DNA of 64,000 bases from G020344215 sp039586575 (GTDB lineage Bacteria; Gemmatimonadota; Gemmatimonadetes; Palauibacterales; KS3-K002), in the NCBI GenBank assembly GCA_039586575.1, contig JBDHKD010000014.1:10008-74007 (forward strand), in the 5' to 3' direction. The translations under genes and the position numbers were made by a program. Positions 37,737-47,521 of the stretch are shown here, in pieces. Under the pieces are notes generated by a model that worked only from the letters and a program-made list of their open reading frames with translations, was not told the origin of the DNA and ran no database searches. How positions within the stretch are numbered: position 1 is the first letter of the stretch; each line of letters opens with the position of its first letter.

Positions 37737-40370
37737 ATGCGAAGCGTACGGGGATGGGCACGGTTGTTGACGGCGACGACGGCCGTGGCCCTGCTGGGAT
37801 TGACGGCGTGTGAGGAAGATGACGCCGTTTACGGACCGCTGGTGGATGAAGTACCGCCAACAGTCTCGGTGACCGGCGCCAGTGTGTCCGGTGACACGCT
37901 GCGCGCCACTATCGAGGCGGAGGACTACATCGGCCTGTCGCTCGTGGTTACCGAACTGCGCCGCACCGACCAGTTCGAGACGGTGATCACGCCGCAGGGT
38001 GACACGCTCGTCCTCGGCCGGCTGATCGCCGTCGACACGACTCGCTTCACGGGTCGCGTGGTGCAGACGACCGTCGAGACCACCTTCTTCACCGGCTTCT
38101 CCAATCCGACGGCGGTCGAGATCCGAGCCATCGCGGTCGATTCCCAGGACAACGAGGCAACCGATGCGGCGACGGTCATCGTCGGCGGTGGTCCCGGCGG
38201 CGGACTCGGCGGTCCGACGGTGTCGATCTTCTCGCCGCTCCCGAACCAGACCGTGCGTGACAACACGCTGATCCGGGTCGGTGTGCGGGCGAGCGACCTC
38301 ACCGGACTCGCCCAGCTCAACGTCACGCTCACCGGCATTTCGCCGCCCACCGTGCCAGCGGCCGACACGATCCGCTTCGCTGAGTTCCGCACCAGCGTCG
38401 ATACGCTGTTGGATTTTTTTATACCCCAGGGGGCCTTGGGCACGCTGACCATTACTGCTGAGGCTATCAACCTCAACACGATCAGCGCTTTTGCCCAGAT
38501 TGAGGTGATCGTGGCGACGGAGGTCCCCGACGATACTAACCCGCCAATCGTCAGCATGCTGGTCACCGGCGGCGTGGAGAGAAGGACCGACGAGCCGCTG
38601 CGAATGGAGGTCGACGACTCGCTGCTCTTTAACGTCGTCGCTCTCGATCAAGAGACCGCCATAACGCGCGTGGGCGTGACGGTGGTCGTCCGCAACGACA
38701 AGACGACAGGCGTATTCATTGATACCCTCTTCGTTGACAGTGTCATGAATCCGGCGATCAGCGGCACCGTGCCCATACAGTTCGCGCTGATGCCGCAGGA
38801 CCTACCACCGGCCATCTTCACCGAGATCGATGTCCCCGACACGCTCTTCTTCGAGGTGACGGCGTGGGCCTTCGACGCCGCCTCCGTACCGAATTGCGGT
38901 GCGACGGTGGATCCGGAAGGCTCGCAGGCCAGCCTACCGTGCACCAGCGGTGACCCGATCCACGCGGCTGGCATCCAGGGTGGGTTCGTCGAGCGGCTCA
39001 TCGTCTCCGGCCGTACCGTCGGCTTCCCGCAGGGCGCGCTGATCGCCGACGCGGTCGTCGATACCCTGCGCGAGCTGTTACTGCTCTCCGACTTCAACTT
39101 CGGTATCGTCCGACCCTTCTCGCTGCGTAACGAGGTCTTCCTCGACGGTATCCCCGTTGGGTCCAGCCCCTGGGGTCTGTCGACCGATCTCACGCAGGAT
39201 CTGCTCCTCGTCAGCAACTCCGGCGGTACCAACATCTCCGTGGTCGACCTGGGACTCCGCGACCCGGTCGCCCCCAATCCCGGCTTGGAGGTCGATCGCT
39301 TCCAGACCCAAGACCTCAAGGTCTTCAGGGTCGATGAAGCCTTCGACGCCATCGGCCGCCGGATCTTTCCAGTCACCTTTTTCGACTACTCGGACCGGCC
39401 GCAGTTCCTATCCCAGGCGGCGAACGGCCTGATCCTGTTCTCGACGGTGCCGGCGTTACCGGACGAGGAACCGGGAACGATACGCGAGTACGATCCGGTA
39501 CAGCGGGAGATCCGCTTCTTCATCAACTACGCGGACCGCGTTCCGCCGCCCAACGCCCAGATCCAGGTCATCAATGCCGACTCGGTGTTCGGCCTGAATG
39601 GTGGCCGGAATTTCGCCGTTTGTGACCATACGCGCGGTGACCCCAGTCCGGCGGCCCGCTCCTGCATTATCGCTGCAGACTCCCTGGGCGATGCCGCCTG
39701 GAAAGTCGCGGCGATGGTCGCCGGCTCGGGTTGGGATACCGAGATCTACACCGACCTCTTTATCGAAAGCATCGGTCTCACCGACACGACCTTCGTGGCC
39801 GCCAGCGGTGACCGCGAGTTCATCGCGTTTGGTGAGGGTGACACGCCAAGCCGCGCCGGCCGCATCATCATGTACCAGTCGGCCACGCAGAGCGTCACCA
39901 ACGCCCTGATGGTCAGCGACTTGACTGGCAACGCCGAGGAACGCGTCTTCGGGCTGGGACTCAACAACGACGGCAGTCTGGGTGTGGCCCGCGGCAGCAA
40001 GGCCTACTTCTTCGGTCCCGATCAGCCCGGTGGTCCCAACGTCCTCAGGTTGCTGGGTATCAACGAGTCGATCAGCCCGACGGGGGTCGGCGCGGCACTT
40101 CACCCGGACAACGACATCGCCAGCACCGCCGTGCCCGACGAACGCCTGACCTTCTTGGGCTCGGGCGACGCGCGGATCGAGATCGTCGACGCTTGGCACT
40201 TCACTTTCCGGCGCGGGCAGCTGATCATCCGCGACCCGATCGTCGGGCCGCTGCGCGTCAGTCGGCGCTTGCCGCTCGATCCTCCCGAAGTGCTCTTGAA
40301 GGCGTATGGCGTTACCGCGAACGGTGTGGTGGTGATTTCGGTCAAGGACAGCGACATCATCCCGTTCTGA
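37737..40370 (+). CDS. Large lipoprotein with Ig-like repeats and a beta-propeller-like half
   Basis: An 877-residue protein. The signal ends LLGLTAC with Cys25 as lipidation site. Residues about 38-390 contain several Ig-like or cadherin-like beta modules, each beginning PTVSVTGASV or PIVSMLV and full of short Asp/Thr strands. The later half has VGSSPWGLSTDLTQDLLLVS and TNISVVDLG, the blade motif of YncE-like propellers, with further blades through about residue 800. It follows pilQ after 74 bases and starts with GGGAG before ATG. Function is unknown; a surface or periplasmic binding role is likely. Whether it works with the pilus is inference. Confidence 0.6.
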   Translation: MRSVRGWARLLTATTAVALLGLTACEEDDAVYGPLVDEVPPTVSVTGASVSGDTLRATIEAEDYIGLSLVVTELRRTDQFETVITPQGDTLVLGRLIAVDTTRFTGRVVQTTVETTFFTGFSNPTAVEIRAIAVDSQDNEATDAATVIVGGGPGGGLGGPTVSIFSPLPNQTVRDNTLIRVGVRASDLTGLAQLNVTLTGISPPTVPAADTIRFAEFRTSVDTLLDFFIPQGALGTLTITAEAINLNTISAFAQIEVIVATEVPDDTNPPIVSMLVTGGVERRTDEPLRMEVDDSLLFNVVALDQETAITRVGVTVVVRNDKTTGVFIDTLFVDSVMNPAISGTVPIQFALMPQDLPPAIFTEIDVPDTLFFEVTAWAFDAASVPNCGATVDPEGSQASLPCTSGDPIHAAGIQGGFVERLIVSGRTVGFPQGALIADAVVDTLRELLLLSDFNFGIVRPFSLRNEVFLDGIPVGSSPWGLSTDLTQDLLLVSNSGGTNISVVDLGLRDPVAPNPGLEVDRFQTQDLKVFRVDEAFDAIGRRIFPVTFFDYSDRPQFLSQAANGLILFSTVPALPDEEPGTIREYDPVQREIRFFINYADRVPPPNAQIQVINADSVFGLNGGRNFAVCDHTRGDPSPAARSCIIAADSLGDAAWKVAAMVAGSGWDTEIYTDLFIESIGLTDTTFVAASGDREFIAFGEGDTPSRAGRIIMYQSATQSVTNALMVSDLTGNAEERVFGLGLNNDGSLGVARGSKAYFFGPDQPGGPNVLRLLGINESISPTGVGAALHPDNDIASTAVPDERLTFLGSGDARIEIVDAWHFTFRRGQLIIRDPIVGPLRVSRRLPLDPPEVLLKAYGVTANGVVVISVKDSDIIPF

Positions 40371-40413
40371 TCGAGGGCCGTCGCGCGCCGGCGACCGCCC
40401 GATGCAGACAACC

Positions 40414-40450
40414 AAGCCGCCCGACCAGCCTTGGTGCGGTCGGGCGGCTT
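40414..40450 (+). terminator. Strong terminator after the propeller lipoprotein
   Basis: AAGCCGCCCGACC (40414-40426) and GGTCGGGCGGCTT (40438-40450) form a perfect 13-base stem with an 11-base loop, followed by TCCCTTT. The A-flanked left arm could make it act in both directions. Confidence 0.85.
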
Positions 40451-40515
40451 TCCCTTTGCGGCCGGGGCCGGGAGCGCTTCCGCCGTCAGGTCGGCCGGCC
40501 GTGAGGGGACGACTG

Positions 40516-40521
40516 TTGACA
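40516..40521 (+). promoter_or_regulatory. Consensus -35 box before topA
   Basis: TTGACA stands 95 bases before topA. The matching -10 box is poor (TAGCCA after 16 bases), so the promoter is tentative. Confidence 0.3.
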
Positions 40522-40615
40522 AGCGGTTGATTCCTGTTAGCCATCTTCTGCGCTGGATGGCCGGGAACCTTCGGGGTCGGCAGCGGGGTAAGGGTGGACG
40601 GGCTGAACGAGCGAT

Positions 40616-43081
40616 ATGACCGAGAAGAAGACGACCAAACGGACGAAGCAGCGAGCCAGGAAAGGGACGGCGAGCGGCAACGCTGGCAAGCTCCTGATCG
40701 TGGAGTCACCCGCCAAGGCGCGTACCCTCGGCCGCTACCTTGACGAGAGCTACGTCGTCAAGGCTTCGGTAGGTCACATCCGCGACTTGCCGAAGCGGGA
40801 CCTGGGCGTCGATATCGAGAACCGCTTCGAGCCACACTACGTCACGATTCGCGGTAAGGGAAAGGTCATAAAGGAGCTCAAACAGGCGGCGAAGAACGCT
40901 GACCTGGTGTTGCTGGGCACCGACCCGGACAGGGAAGGGGAAGCGATCGCCTATCACGTCGCCGAGCAGCTCGGCTACCGGTCCAAAGACGGAAAGCGCT
41001 TCAGGCGCGTGCTGTTCGAGGAGATCACTCCCGAGGGCGTCGCGCAGGGACTCGAGAGCCCGGGTGAGATCGACTTCCGCAAAGTTGACGCTCAGCAAGC
41101 CCGGCGCATTCTGGACCGCTTGGTGGGTTACAAGGCCAGCCCCTTCCTCTGGAAGCCGATCCGCCCCGGCCTCTCCGCCGGTCGCGTTCAGACGGTCGCC
41201 CTGCGGCTGATCTGGGAGCGAGAGGAGGCTATCAGTGGCTTCGAGCCTCGGGAGTACTGGTCCGTTGAAGCGCTGCTGGAGAAAGACGACCAGCGCTTCA
41301 CCGCCAAGCTGCACCATATCGACGGGGTAAAGCCCGACCTGCCCGACGAGACGGCGGCTGCGGTGGTGCTCGATGCCGTCAGGCAAGTCCCGTTCGAGAT
41401 CAGCAAGGTCCGTCGCAAGGAACGCCGTAAGAACCCGTCGGCTCCCTTTACCACCTCCACGATCCAGCAGGAAGCTGCCAAGCGACTTCGCTTCTCGGCG
41501 AAGCGTACGATGCGGGTGGCCCAGCAACTCTACGAAGGCGTCGAGGCGGGTGGCCAAGCCATCGGTTTGATCACCTACATGCGTACGGATTCGACCCGCG
41601 TCGCGGCGTCCGCCGCCAACGCGGCTCGCGGCTTCATCGACAAGACCTTCGGCTCGAACTACCTGCCCAAATCGGCGCGGCTCTACAGCGGCAGACAGCA
41701 AAAGGGAGCGCAGGAGGCGCACGAGGCGATCCGTCCCACGTCGGTTTATCGCACCCCGGATTCCCTCAAGGGCGATCTCGACCCCGACCAGCACAAGCTG
41801 TACACCTTGATTTGGCTCCGCTTCGTCGCGTCGCAGATGTCTCCGGCCGTCTACGACACGACGACTGTCGACTTCGATCTGCAAGGCTCGGATGGTCGCG
41901 CCTACCTGTTCCGGGTCACCGGGTCGATCCTCAAGTTCGACGGATTTACGCGACTGTATAAAGAGGTCCACGAAAAGGAGGAGGGTCGTCACCTCGACGA
42001 GCTCGAGGCGCTGCCCGCCCTGGTCGAAGGCGAGGTCATCCGGCTCGTCGAGCTGAGCAAGAACCAGCACTTCACGGAGCCTCCGCCGCGCTTCAGCGAG
42101 GCGAGCCTGGTCAAGGAGTTGGAGAAGTTGGGCATCGGCCGGCCCTCGACCTACGCTTCGATCCTCTCTACGCTGGTCGATCGAACCTACGTCGAGTTGG
42201 ATAACCGACGCTTCGTACCGACACCGCTCGGTGAGACCGTAGTCCAGGTTCTCATTCGCGTCTTCCCGAGTACTTTCGATGTCGATTTCACCAGCAACCT
42301 GGAGGCCAGCCTCGACCGTATCGAAGGGGGGGAGCTCGAGTGGCACGAGGTACTCGATCAGTTCTATGCCGGCTTCAGTCAGCGACTCGAGGAGGGTAAG
42401 GCCAGGAGCGAAGAGATCATCAAGGAGATCGTGCAGGCGGAGGGTGCGGTCTGCGACCTCTGCGGCGCGCCGATGGTCGTCAAGTGGAACCGCTACGGCC
42501 GCTTCCTCGGCTGCTCCTCCTACCCGGAATGCAAGAACACTAAACCGATCGATCGTCTGCCCGACGTCGATCTGGGGGGCGAGAAGTGCCCGCAGTGCGG
42601 CGGCGAACTGCTGGTGAAGAGCGGACGCTTCGGTCCTTTCGTTGCTTGTTCGAACTACCCCGACTGCCGCTTCACTCGTGCCGTCGACGGCAAGCAAAAC
42701 GAGGTCGCCGCCAACGCGAAGTGTCCGAAATGTGGCAGCCCGATGGCCGTCAAGACCGGTCGCTACGGCGAGTTCCTCGCCTGCACCGCGTACCCGGAGT
42801 GCAAGCATACACAGGCCATCAGTCTGGGGCTGAAGTGTCCCACCTGCGCCGAAGGCGAAGTGGTCAAGCGGCGCACGCGGCGCGGCCGGATCTTTTATGG
42901 TTGCACGCGATATCCCGATTGCGATTGGTCGAGCTGGGATACCCCGGTCGGCTTCGATTGCCCACAGTGCGGCGCGAAAGTCGCGTTCCAGAAGACCTCC
43001 AAGCAGAAGGGCGACTTCCTGCGTTGCACGGCCTGCGGTCACGAATCGCTGTCGGAAGCGCCAAGCGCGAGTTCGGGCTGA
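40616..43081 (+). CDS. topA: DNA topoisomerase I
   Basis: An 821-residue type IA topoisomerase that relaxes negative supercoils. The TOPRIM domain begins LLIVESPAKARTLGRYLDE (about 25-45) and continues with GTDPDREGEAIAYH; the catalytic tyrosine is Tyr321 in GLITYMRTDSTR. The C-terminus has four zinc-ribbon units with CxxC pairs (CDLCGAPM, CPQCGGEL, CPKCGSPM, CPTCAEG) and a final CPQCGAK unit. A Lys/Arg-rich N-terminal extension of about 20 residues precedes the TOPRIM domain. First gene of a long co-directional run; 245 bases of non-coding leader separate it from the previous gene. Confidence 0.97.
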   Translation: MTEKKTTKRTKQRARKGTASGNAGKLLIVESPAKARTLGRYLDESYVVKASVGHIRDLPKRDLGVDIENRFEPHYVTIRGKGKVIKELKQAAKNADLVLLGTDPDREGEAIAYHVAEQLGYRSKDGKRFRRVLFEEITPEGVAQGLESPGEIDFRKVDAQQARRILDRLVGYKASPFLWKPIRPGLSAGRVQTVALRLIWEREEAISGFEPREYWSVEALLEKDDQRFTAKLHHIDGVKPDLPDETAAAVVLDAVRQVPFEISKVRRKERRKNPSAPFTTSTIQQEAAKRLRFSAKRTMRVAQQLYEGVEAGGQAIGLITYMRTDSTRVAASAANAARGFIDKTFGSNYLPKSARLYSGRQQKGAQEAHEAIRPTSVYRTPDSLKGDLDPDQHKLYTLIWLRFVASQMSPAVYDTTTVDFDLQGSDGRAYLFRVTGSILKFDGFTRLYKEVHEKEEGRHLDELEALPALVEGEVIRLVELSKNQHFTEPPPRFSEASLVKELEKLGIGRPSTYASILSTLVDRTYVELDNRRFVPTPLGETVVQVLIRVFPSTFDVDFTSNLEASLDRIEGGELEWHEVLDQFYAGFSQRLEEGKARSEEIIKEIVQAEGAVCDLCGAPMVVKWNRYGRFLGCSSYPECKNTKPIDRLPDVDLGGEKCPQCGGELLVKSGRFGPFVACSNYPDCRFTRAVDGKQNEVAANAKCPKCGSPMAVKTGRYGEFLACTAYPECKHTQAISLGLKCPTCAEGEVVKRRTRRGRIFYGCTRYPDCDWSSWDTPVGFDCPQCGAKVAFQKTSKQKGDFLRCTACGHESLSEAPSASSG

Positions 43082-43105
43082 ACGCCGGCACAGGGCCCGC
43101 ATTCA

Positions 43106-44437
43106 GTGTCTGAGATCTTTGTCGTGGGTGGCGGCCTAGCAGGAACGGAGGCCGCCTTTCAGCTGGCGCAGCGCGGCCACCGCGTCGCCCTCTACGAGAT
43201 GCGGCCGCGGGTCACGACGCCTGCCCATCAGACGGCCAAGCTCGCCGAGCTTGTCTGCAGCAACTCATTCAAGTCGCAGGAGCTGACCAACGCCCACGGT
43301 CTGCTCAAGGCCGAGTTACGCGAGCTCGGCTCGCTACTGCTCGAGATCGCTGACCGGGTCAGAGTCCCTGCGGGCGCGGCGCTTGCCGTCGATCGTGACC
43401 TCTTCTCCAGCGCTGTCAGCGCAGCCATCGAAGCGCAGCCTAACATCCGGGTGTGCCGCGAAGAGCTGCATGAGCTTCCCGACGCGCCGGCGATCATCGC
43501 CACCGGCCCGCTGACTTCCGACGCGCTGTTCGAGGCGATGCGACGGCGTTTGGGGGGCGGTGGCCTGTATTTCTTTGATGCCATTGCCCCCATCGTCGCG
43601 GCGGACTCCATCGACGGCGGCGCGAGCTTCCGTGCTTCACGTTACGGGAAGGGGCAGGATGAGGCCTACATCAATTGCCCGCTGGATCGAGAGACTTACG
43701 AGGCTTTCCATGAAGCGCTGGTCACCGGCGCCATCTACCGCACGCACGATTGGGAGGATGTCCCCTTCTTCGAGGGTTGCCTGCCCATCGAGGTCTTGGC
43801 GGCCAGGGGGAAAGACGCGCTCCGCTTCGGACCGCTCAAGCCCGTCGGCTTGACCGACCCGCGCACCGGCAAGCGACCGTATGCGGTCGTCCAACTGCGG
43901 CAGGAGGACCGTCCGGCTCGCATGTGGGGGCTCGTCGGCTTTCAGACGCGGCTCCGGTACCCGGAGCAGCGTCGCGCCATCGCGCTCATCCCGGCGCTGA
44001 GGAACGCCGAGATCCTCCGCTATGGCCAGATCCACCGGAACTGCTACATCAACTTCCCCCGTCTCTTGACCGCGCACGGCTCTCCCCCCGACGAGCCCGC
44101 TCTCATCTTCGCCGGTCAACTTACCGGTGTAGAGGGCTATATGGAGTCAGTGGCGATGGGCCTGCTCGCCGGTCTCAACATCGACCGCTTGCAGCACGGC
44201 CTCGATCCGGCGATCCCACCCCCGACCAGCATGCTGGGCGGCCTGCTTCGCTACCTCCGCGAGGCCGATCCGAGTAACTTCCAACCGATGAACGCTAACT
44301 TCGGCCTGCTCGACCCGCTTCCTGAAGCTGTCCGCCGCCGCCGCGAGCGACGTGAGGAACTCTCCGCGCGCGCGCTCCGAGACCTGCGGATGTGGAAGGC
44401 CGGCGCCATGCCTGCCGGCTCCGGGTCGCGGCGCTGA
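43106..44437 (+). CDS. trmFO: Folate- and FAD-dependent tRNA (uracil-54-C5) methyltransferase TrmFO
   Basis: A 443-residue flavoenzyme that makes ribothymidine at tRNA position 54 using methylenetetrahydrofolate. FAD-binding EIFVVGGGLAGTEAAFQLAQ lies at the start, the ELVCSNSFKSQ segment carries the conserved catalytic Cys, and YFFDAIAPIV and GQLTGVEGYMESVAMGLLAG occur at the expected places. topA-trmFO-xerC-hslVU is a widely conserved order, here with 24 bases after topA. GTG start. Confidence 0.95.
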   Translation: MSEIFVVGGGLAGTEAAFQLAQRGHRVALYEMRPRVTTPAHQTAKLAELVCSNSFKSQELTNAHGLLKAELRELGSLLLEIADRVRVPAGAALAVDRDLFSSAVSAAIEAQPNIRVCREELHELPDAPAIIATGPLTSDALFEAMRRRLGGGGLYFFDAIAPIVAADSIDGGASFRASRYGKGQDEAYINCPLDRETYEAFHEALVTGAIYRTHDWEDVPFFEGCLPIEVLAARGKDALRFGPLKPVGLTDPRTGKRPYAVVQLRQEDRPARMWGLVGFQTRLRYPEQRRAIALIPALRNAEILRYGQIHRNCYINFPRLLTAHGSPPDEPALIFAGQLTGVEGYMESVAMGLLAGLNIDRLQHGLDPAIPPPTSMLGGLLRYLREADPSNFQPMNANFGLLDPLPEAVRRRRERREELSARALRDLRMWKAGAMPAGSGSRR

Positions 44438-44454
44438 CGCCATCGCGAGGACAG

Positions 44455-45369
44455 ATGCCGCGCCAGGAAACCCGGGACTACTTGAAACATCTCCAGGACG
44501 AACGTCAGCTTTCCGAGCACACCGTTCAGGCGTACCGGCGCGACATCGCCGGCTTCACCACCTTCCTCGACGGCTACTACGGCTCGCACGACTGGGTCTG
44601 GATCGACATCGACCGGCTCGCCATCCGGGCCTATCTCAGTCACTTGACCGCGTCAGCACTCAAGAAGCGCTCGATCGCCCGCAAGCTGTCGGCGGTTCGC
44701 AGCTTCTTCCGGTTCTTGCAGCGAGAAGGGGTCGTCACCGCCAACCCCGCTCGCCACGTACGGGCGCCGCGGCAGGGCCGGGTGCTGCCCGGCTACTTGA
44801 CGCAGAGGGAGATGTCGCAGCTGTTCGCGCTTGCCGCCCGGGGCTCGGATGGGCCAGGTTGGCGGGGCGCGAGGGACCGGGCGCTGCTTGAGATCCTATA
44901 CTCCGCCGGCCTGCGTCTCTCCGAGGCGCACGGCCTGAGCATGCTCGATCTCGACCTCGAGGCGAGCCGCGTCAAGGTCCGCGGCAAGGGCCGCAAGGAA
45001 CGGATCGTCCCCGTCGGCCGGCATGCCCTCAGCGCACTGCAGGTTTACGGTCGTGAGCGCGCTCGTCAGTTCGGGCCGCCGGCGCCCGCTGACCCGCTCT
45101 TCGTCTCCGAGCGAGGGGTTCGGTTGTCGAGGCGTCAGATTCAGCGGATCGTGACGCGGTTCATCTCGCTCGTGGCCGAGGAAAGCGGGCTCAGCACGCA
45201 CTCGGTTCGGCATTCCTTCGCTACCCATCTGCTCGACGAGGGTGCCGACCTGATGGCGATTAAGGAGTTGCTCGGCCACGCGTCGCTCTCGACGACTCAG
45301 ATGTATGCACACACCTCCCGGGAACGGCTGAGAGAGGTCTACCGGGTGGCGCACCCTAGAAGCCGATAG
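44455..45369 (+). CDS. xerC: Tyrosine recombinase XerC
   Basis: A 304-residue site-specific recombinase for chromosome dimer resolution at dif. N-terminal SAM-like core-binding domain (1-100) and catalytic domain with the R-K-H-x-x-R-H-Y set: YSAGLRLSEAHGL (Arg), VRGKGRKERIVP (Lys), HSVRHSFATHLL (His and Arg), LLGHASLSTTQMY (His) and the nucleophilic Tyr in TTQMYAH. The ATG at 44455 has GAGG before it; the longer frame runs back into trmFO. Chromosomal XerC is likelier than a mobile integrase given the conserved neighbours. Confidence 0.93.
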   Translation: MPRQETRDYLKHLQDERQLSEHTVQAYRRDIAGFTTFLDGYYGSHDWVWIDIDRLAIRAYLSHLTASALKKRSIARKLSAVRSFFRFLQREGVVTANPARHVRAPRQGRVLPGYLTQREMSQLFALAARGSDGPGWRGARDRALLEILYSAGLRLSEAHGLSMLDLDLEASRVKVRGKGRKERIVPVGRHALSALQVYGRERARQFGPPAPADPLFVSERGVRLSRRQIQRIVTRFISLVAEESGLSTHSVRHSFATHLLDEGADLMAIKELLGHASLSTTQMYAHTSRERLREVYRVAHPRSR

Positions 45370-45387
45370 AGAAAGAGCAGCAGGCTC

Positions 45388-45939
45388 ATGAGTGACTCGA
45401 GAATGCATGGCACAACGATCGTTGCCGTCCGGCGCGACGGACGCGTCGCGTTGGGTGGTGATGGACAGGTCACCGTCGGTGACACCGTGGTCAAAGCGAC
45501 TGCGAACAAGGTGAGGGCGCTCAAGGACGGTGCAGTATTGGCAGGCTTTGCCGGATCGGTCGCCGACGCACTGAACCTGTTCGAGAAATTCGAGGAGAAG
45601 CTCGACCGTTTCCCCGCCAACCTGCCGCGCGCCGCCGTCGAGCTTGCCAAGGACTGGCGCAGTGACCGCGTCCTGCGTCGCCTCGAAGCGCTGCTCGCCG
45701 TGGTCGATGCCCGACACTCGTTCCTGCTGTCCGGCAGCGGCGAGGTGATCGAGCCCGACGATGACATATTGTCCATCGGCAGCGGTGGCCCGATGGCGCT
45801 CGCGGCGGCACGAGCGCTCCGCAAGCATTCCGACCTCGATGCCTCGCAGATCGTGCGCCGCAGTTTGGAGATCGCCGGTGATATCTGCATTTACTCGAAC
45901 ACCCAGATCACCCTTCTCGAAATCGAGTCCGCGACCTGA
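45388..45939 (+). CDS. hslV: ATP-dependent protease peptidase subunit HslV
   Basis: A 183-residue threonine protease subunit of the proteasome-like HslUV. The active N-terminal Thr would be exposed by removing the short leader MSDSRMHG or, from the ATG at 45403, MHG, giving TTIVAVRRDG. GGDGQVTVGDTV and SGSGEVIEPDDDILSIGSGG match the family. The stop and the hslU ATG overlap. It follows xerC by 18 bases, as in many bacteria. Confidence 0.95.
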   Translation: MSDSRMHGTTIVAVRRDGRVALGGDGQVTVGDTVVKATANKVRALKDGAVLAGFAGSVADALNLFEKFEEKLDRFPANLPRAAVELAKDWRSDRVLRRLEALLAVVDARHSFLLSGSGEVIEPDDDILSIGSGGPMALAAARALRKHSDLDASQIVRRSLEIAGDICIYSNTQITLLEIESAT

Positions 45940-47414
45940 TGAACGAACAGCTTTCTTCTCAATCGGACGGCCAAGCCGCTAGCGACCGGAGGGAGGGCCG
46001 GCTTCTCTCACAAGACGAACTGACACCGCGCCAGATCGTTGCCGAGCTGGACAAGTATGTGGTCGGGCAGGATGCGGCGAAAAAGGCCGTGGCCATCGCG
46101 CTCAGGAACCGCTGGCGCCGTCAGCAGGTCAAAGAGGACCTCAGGGACGAGATCATGCCTAACAACATCATCATGATCGGTCCCACCGGCGTCGGCAAAA
46201 CCGAGATCGCGCGGCGCCTGGCTCGCCTCGCCGGCGCACCGTTCATCAAAGTCGAAGCCTCCAAGTTCACCGAGGTCGGTTACGTCGGCCGCGATGTCGA
46301 ATCGATGGTACGAGACCTGGTCGATATCTCGGTCAACATGGTGCGCACCGAACGCGAGGATGAGGTTCAGGATCTCGCCGAAGAACGGGTCGAGGACCGC
46401 CTGCTCGATCTGCTGTTACCGGTCAGCGAGGACAGACCGCCAGCTCCCCCGTCCTTCGTCGTATCCACGCGAGGTGAAGCCGTCGATCAGCGGCCCAGCC
46501 CCGAGGTCGAGGAAGACCAGGAACAACTCAAGGAACGCCGCCGCCGGACCCGTGAGAAGCTCCGCGGCCTGCTGCGCGGCGGAAAGCTGGAAGACAAGGA
46601 GATCGAGATCGAGGTCACCCAATCGTCTTTCCCAGTGATCGAGTTCCCGGGAATGGAAGGGATGGACTACAACGTCTCCGAGATGCTCCAGGAGATGTTG
46701 CCGAAGCGGAGCAAGAAGCGTTCGACCACAGTCGCCGAGGCGCGGCGCGTCCTGCTCGCCGACGAGCTCGACAAGCTCGTCGACATGGACGATGTCGTCA
46801 ATGAAGCGCTCGACCGCGTCGAGCAGATGGGCATCATCTTCCTCGACGAGCTCGACAAGATCGCCGCCGAGAGAGGACCGGCAGGCGGCCCGGATGTCTC
46901 ACGCGGCGGCGTACAACGTGATCTGCTTCCCGTCGTCGAAGGGTCCAACGTGCAGACGAAGTACGGAATGGTCCGCACTGACCACATCCTCTTCATCGCC
47001 GCCGGCGCCTTCCACGCGGCAAAGCCCTCGGACTTGATCCCCGAGCTCCAGGGCCGCTTCCCGATCCGCGTCGAGCTCTCGTCGCTGACCGAAAACGACT
47101 TCGTCAGGATCCTTACCGAGCCCAAGAACGCCCTGCTCACCCAGTATCGCGCCCTCGTCGAAACCGAAGGCGCCAGGCTCGAGTTCGTCGATAGCGGCGT
47201 CGCGGAAATCGCCCGCATCGCTGCCGACGTCAACCTGCGCCTGGAAAACATCGGCGCCCGCCGCCTGCATACCGTGCTGACCACTCTGCTGGAAGACGTC
47301 ATGTTCGACCTTCCCGAGCAGGGCGACGCCAAGATCCTCGTCGATGGCCAGCTCGTGCACGAGCGCCTCGCCCGCGTCGTGAAGGACGAAGACCTGCGCC
47401 GATACATATTGTAG
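45939..47414 (+). CDS. hslU: ATP-dependent protease ATPase subunit HslU
   Basis: A 491-residue AAA+ unfoldase that feeds HslV. Walker A GPTGVGKTE (81-89), Walker B IIFLDELDKIA (about 304-314), sensor 2 region LEDVMFDLP near the end. An intermediate domain of about 170 residues lies between the Walker boxes with long charged helices, which accounts for its greater length compared with about 443 residues in E. coli. The GYVGRDVE pore loop is present (about 109-116). The ATG overlaps the hslV stop. Confidence 0.95.
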   Translation: MNEQLSSQSDGQAASDRREGRLLSQDELTPRQIVAELDKYVVGQDAAKKAVAIALRNRWRRQQVKEDLRDEIMPNNIIMIGPTGVGKTEIARRLARLAGAPFIKVEASKFTEVGYVGRDVESMVRDLVDISVNMVRTEREDEVQDLAEERVEDRLLDLLLPVSEDRPPAPPSFVVSTRGEAVDQRPSPEVEEDQEQLKERRRRTREKLRGLLRGGKLEDKEIEIEVTQSSFPVIEFPGMEGMDYNVSEMLQEMLPKRSKKRSTTVAEARRVLLADELDKLVDMDDVVNEALDRVEQMGIIFLDELDKIAAERGPAGGPDVSRGGVQRDLLPVVEGSNVQTKYGMVRTDHILFIAAGAFHAAKPSDLIPELQGRFPIRVELSSLTENDFVRILTEPKNALLTQYRALVETEGARLEFVDSGVAEIARIAADVNLRLENIGARRLHTVLTTLLEDVMFDLPEQGDAKILVDGQLVHERLARVVKDEDLRRYIL

Positions 47415-47521
47415 TCAGTGCCGAGTGGCTCACCGTTGTTCCCCTCCGCAATCCTGCTAAATTGGCAGTCAGCAGGCTTCCGAAAAACTGCGCCTACTAT
47501 CCCGCAACGGCAGAGGGACCT

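Noticed and set aside
40706..43102. Open frame of about 800 codons antisense to topA
   Set aside because: topA is complete on the other strand with every domain. The antisense frame lacks family motifs and is the usual by-product of high GC.
44455..45369. XerC as part of a mobile element
   Set aside because: It sits in the conserved topA-trmFO-xerC-hslVU order with no att sites, tRNA insertion or flanking repeats.
47415..47521. Possible glycine riboswitch before gcvT
   Set aside because: The conserved purine-rich core and paired aptamers are not visible; there is only a short CCTGCT/AGCAGG pairing.
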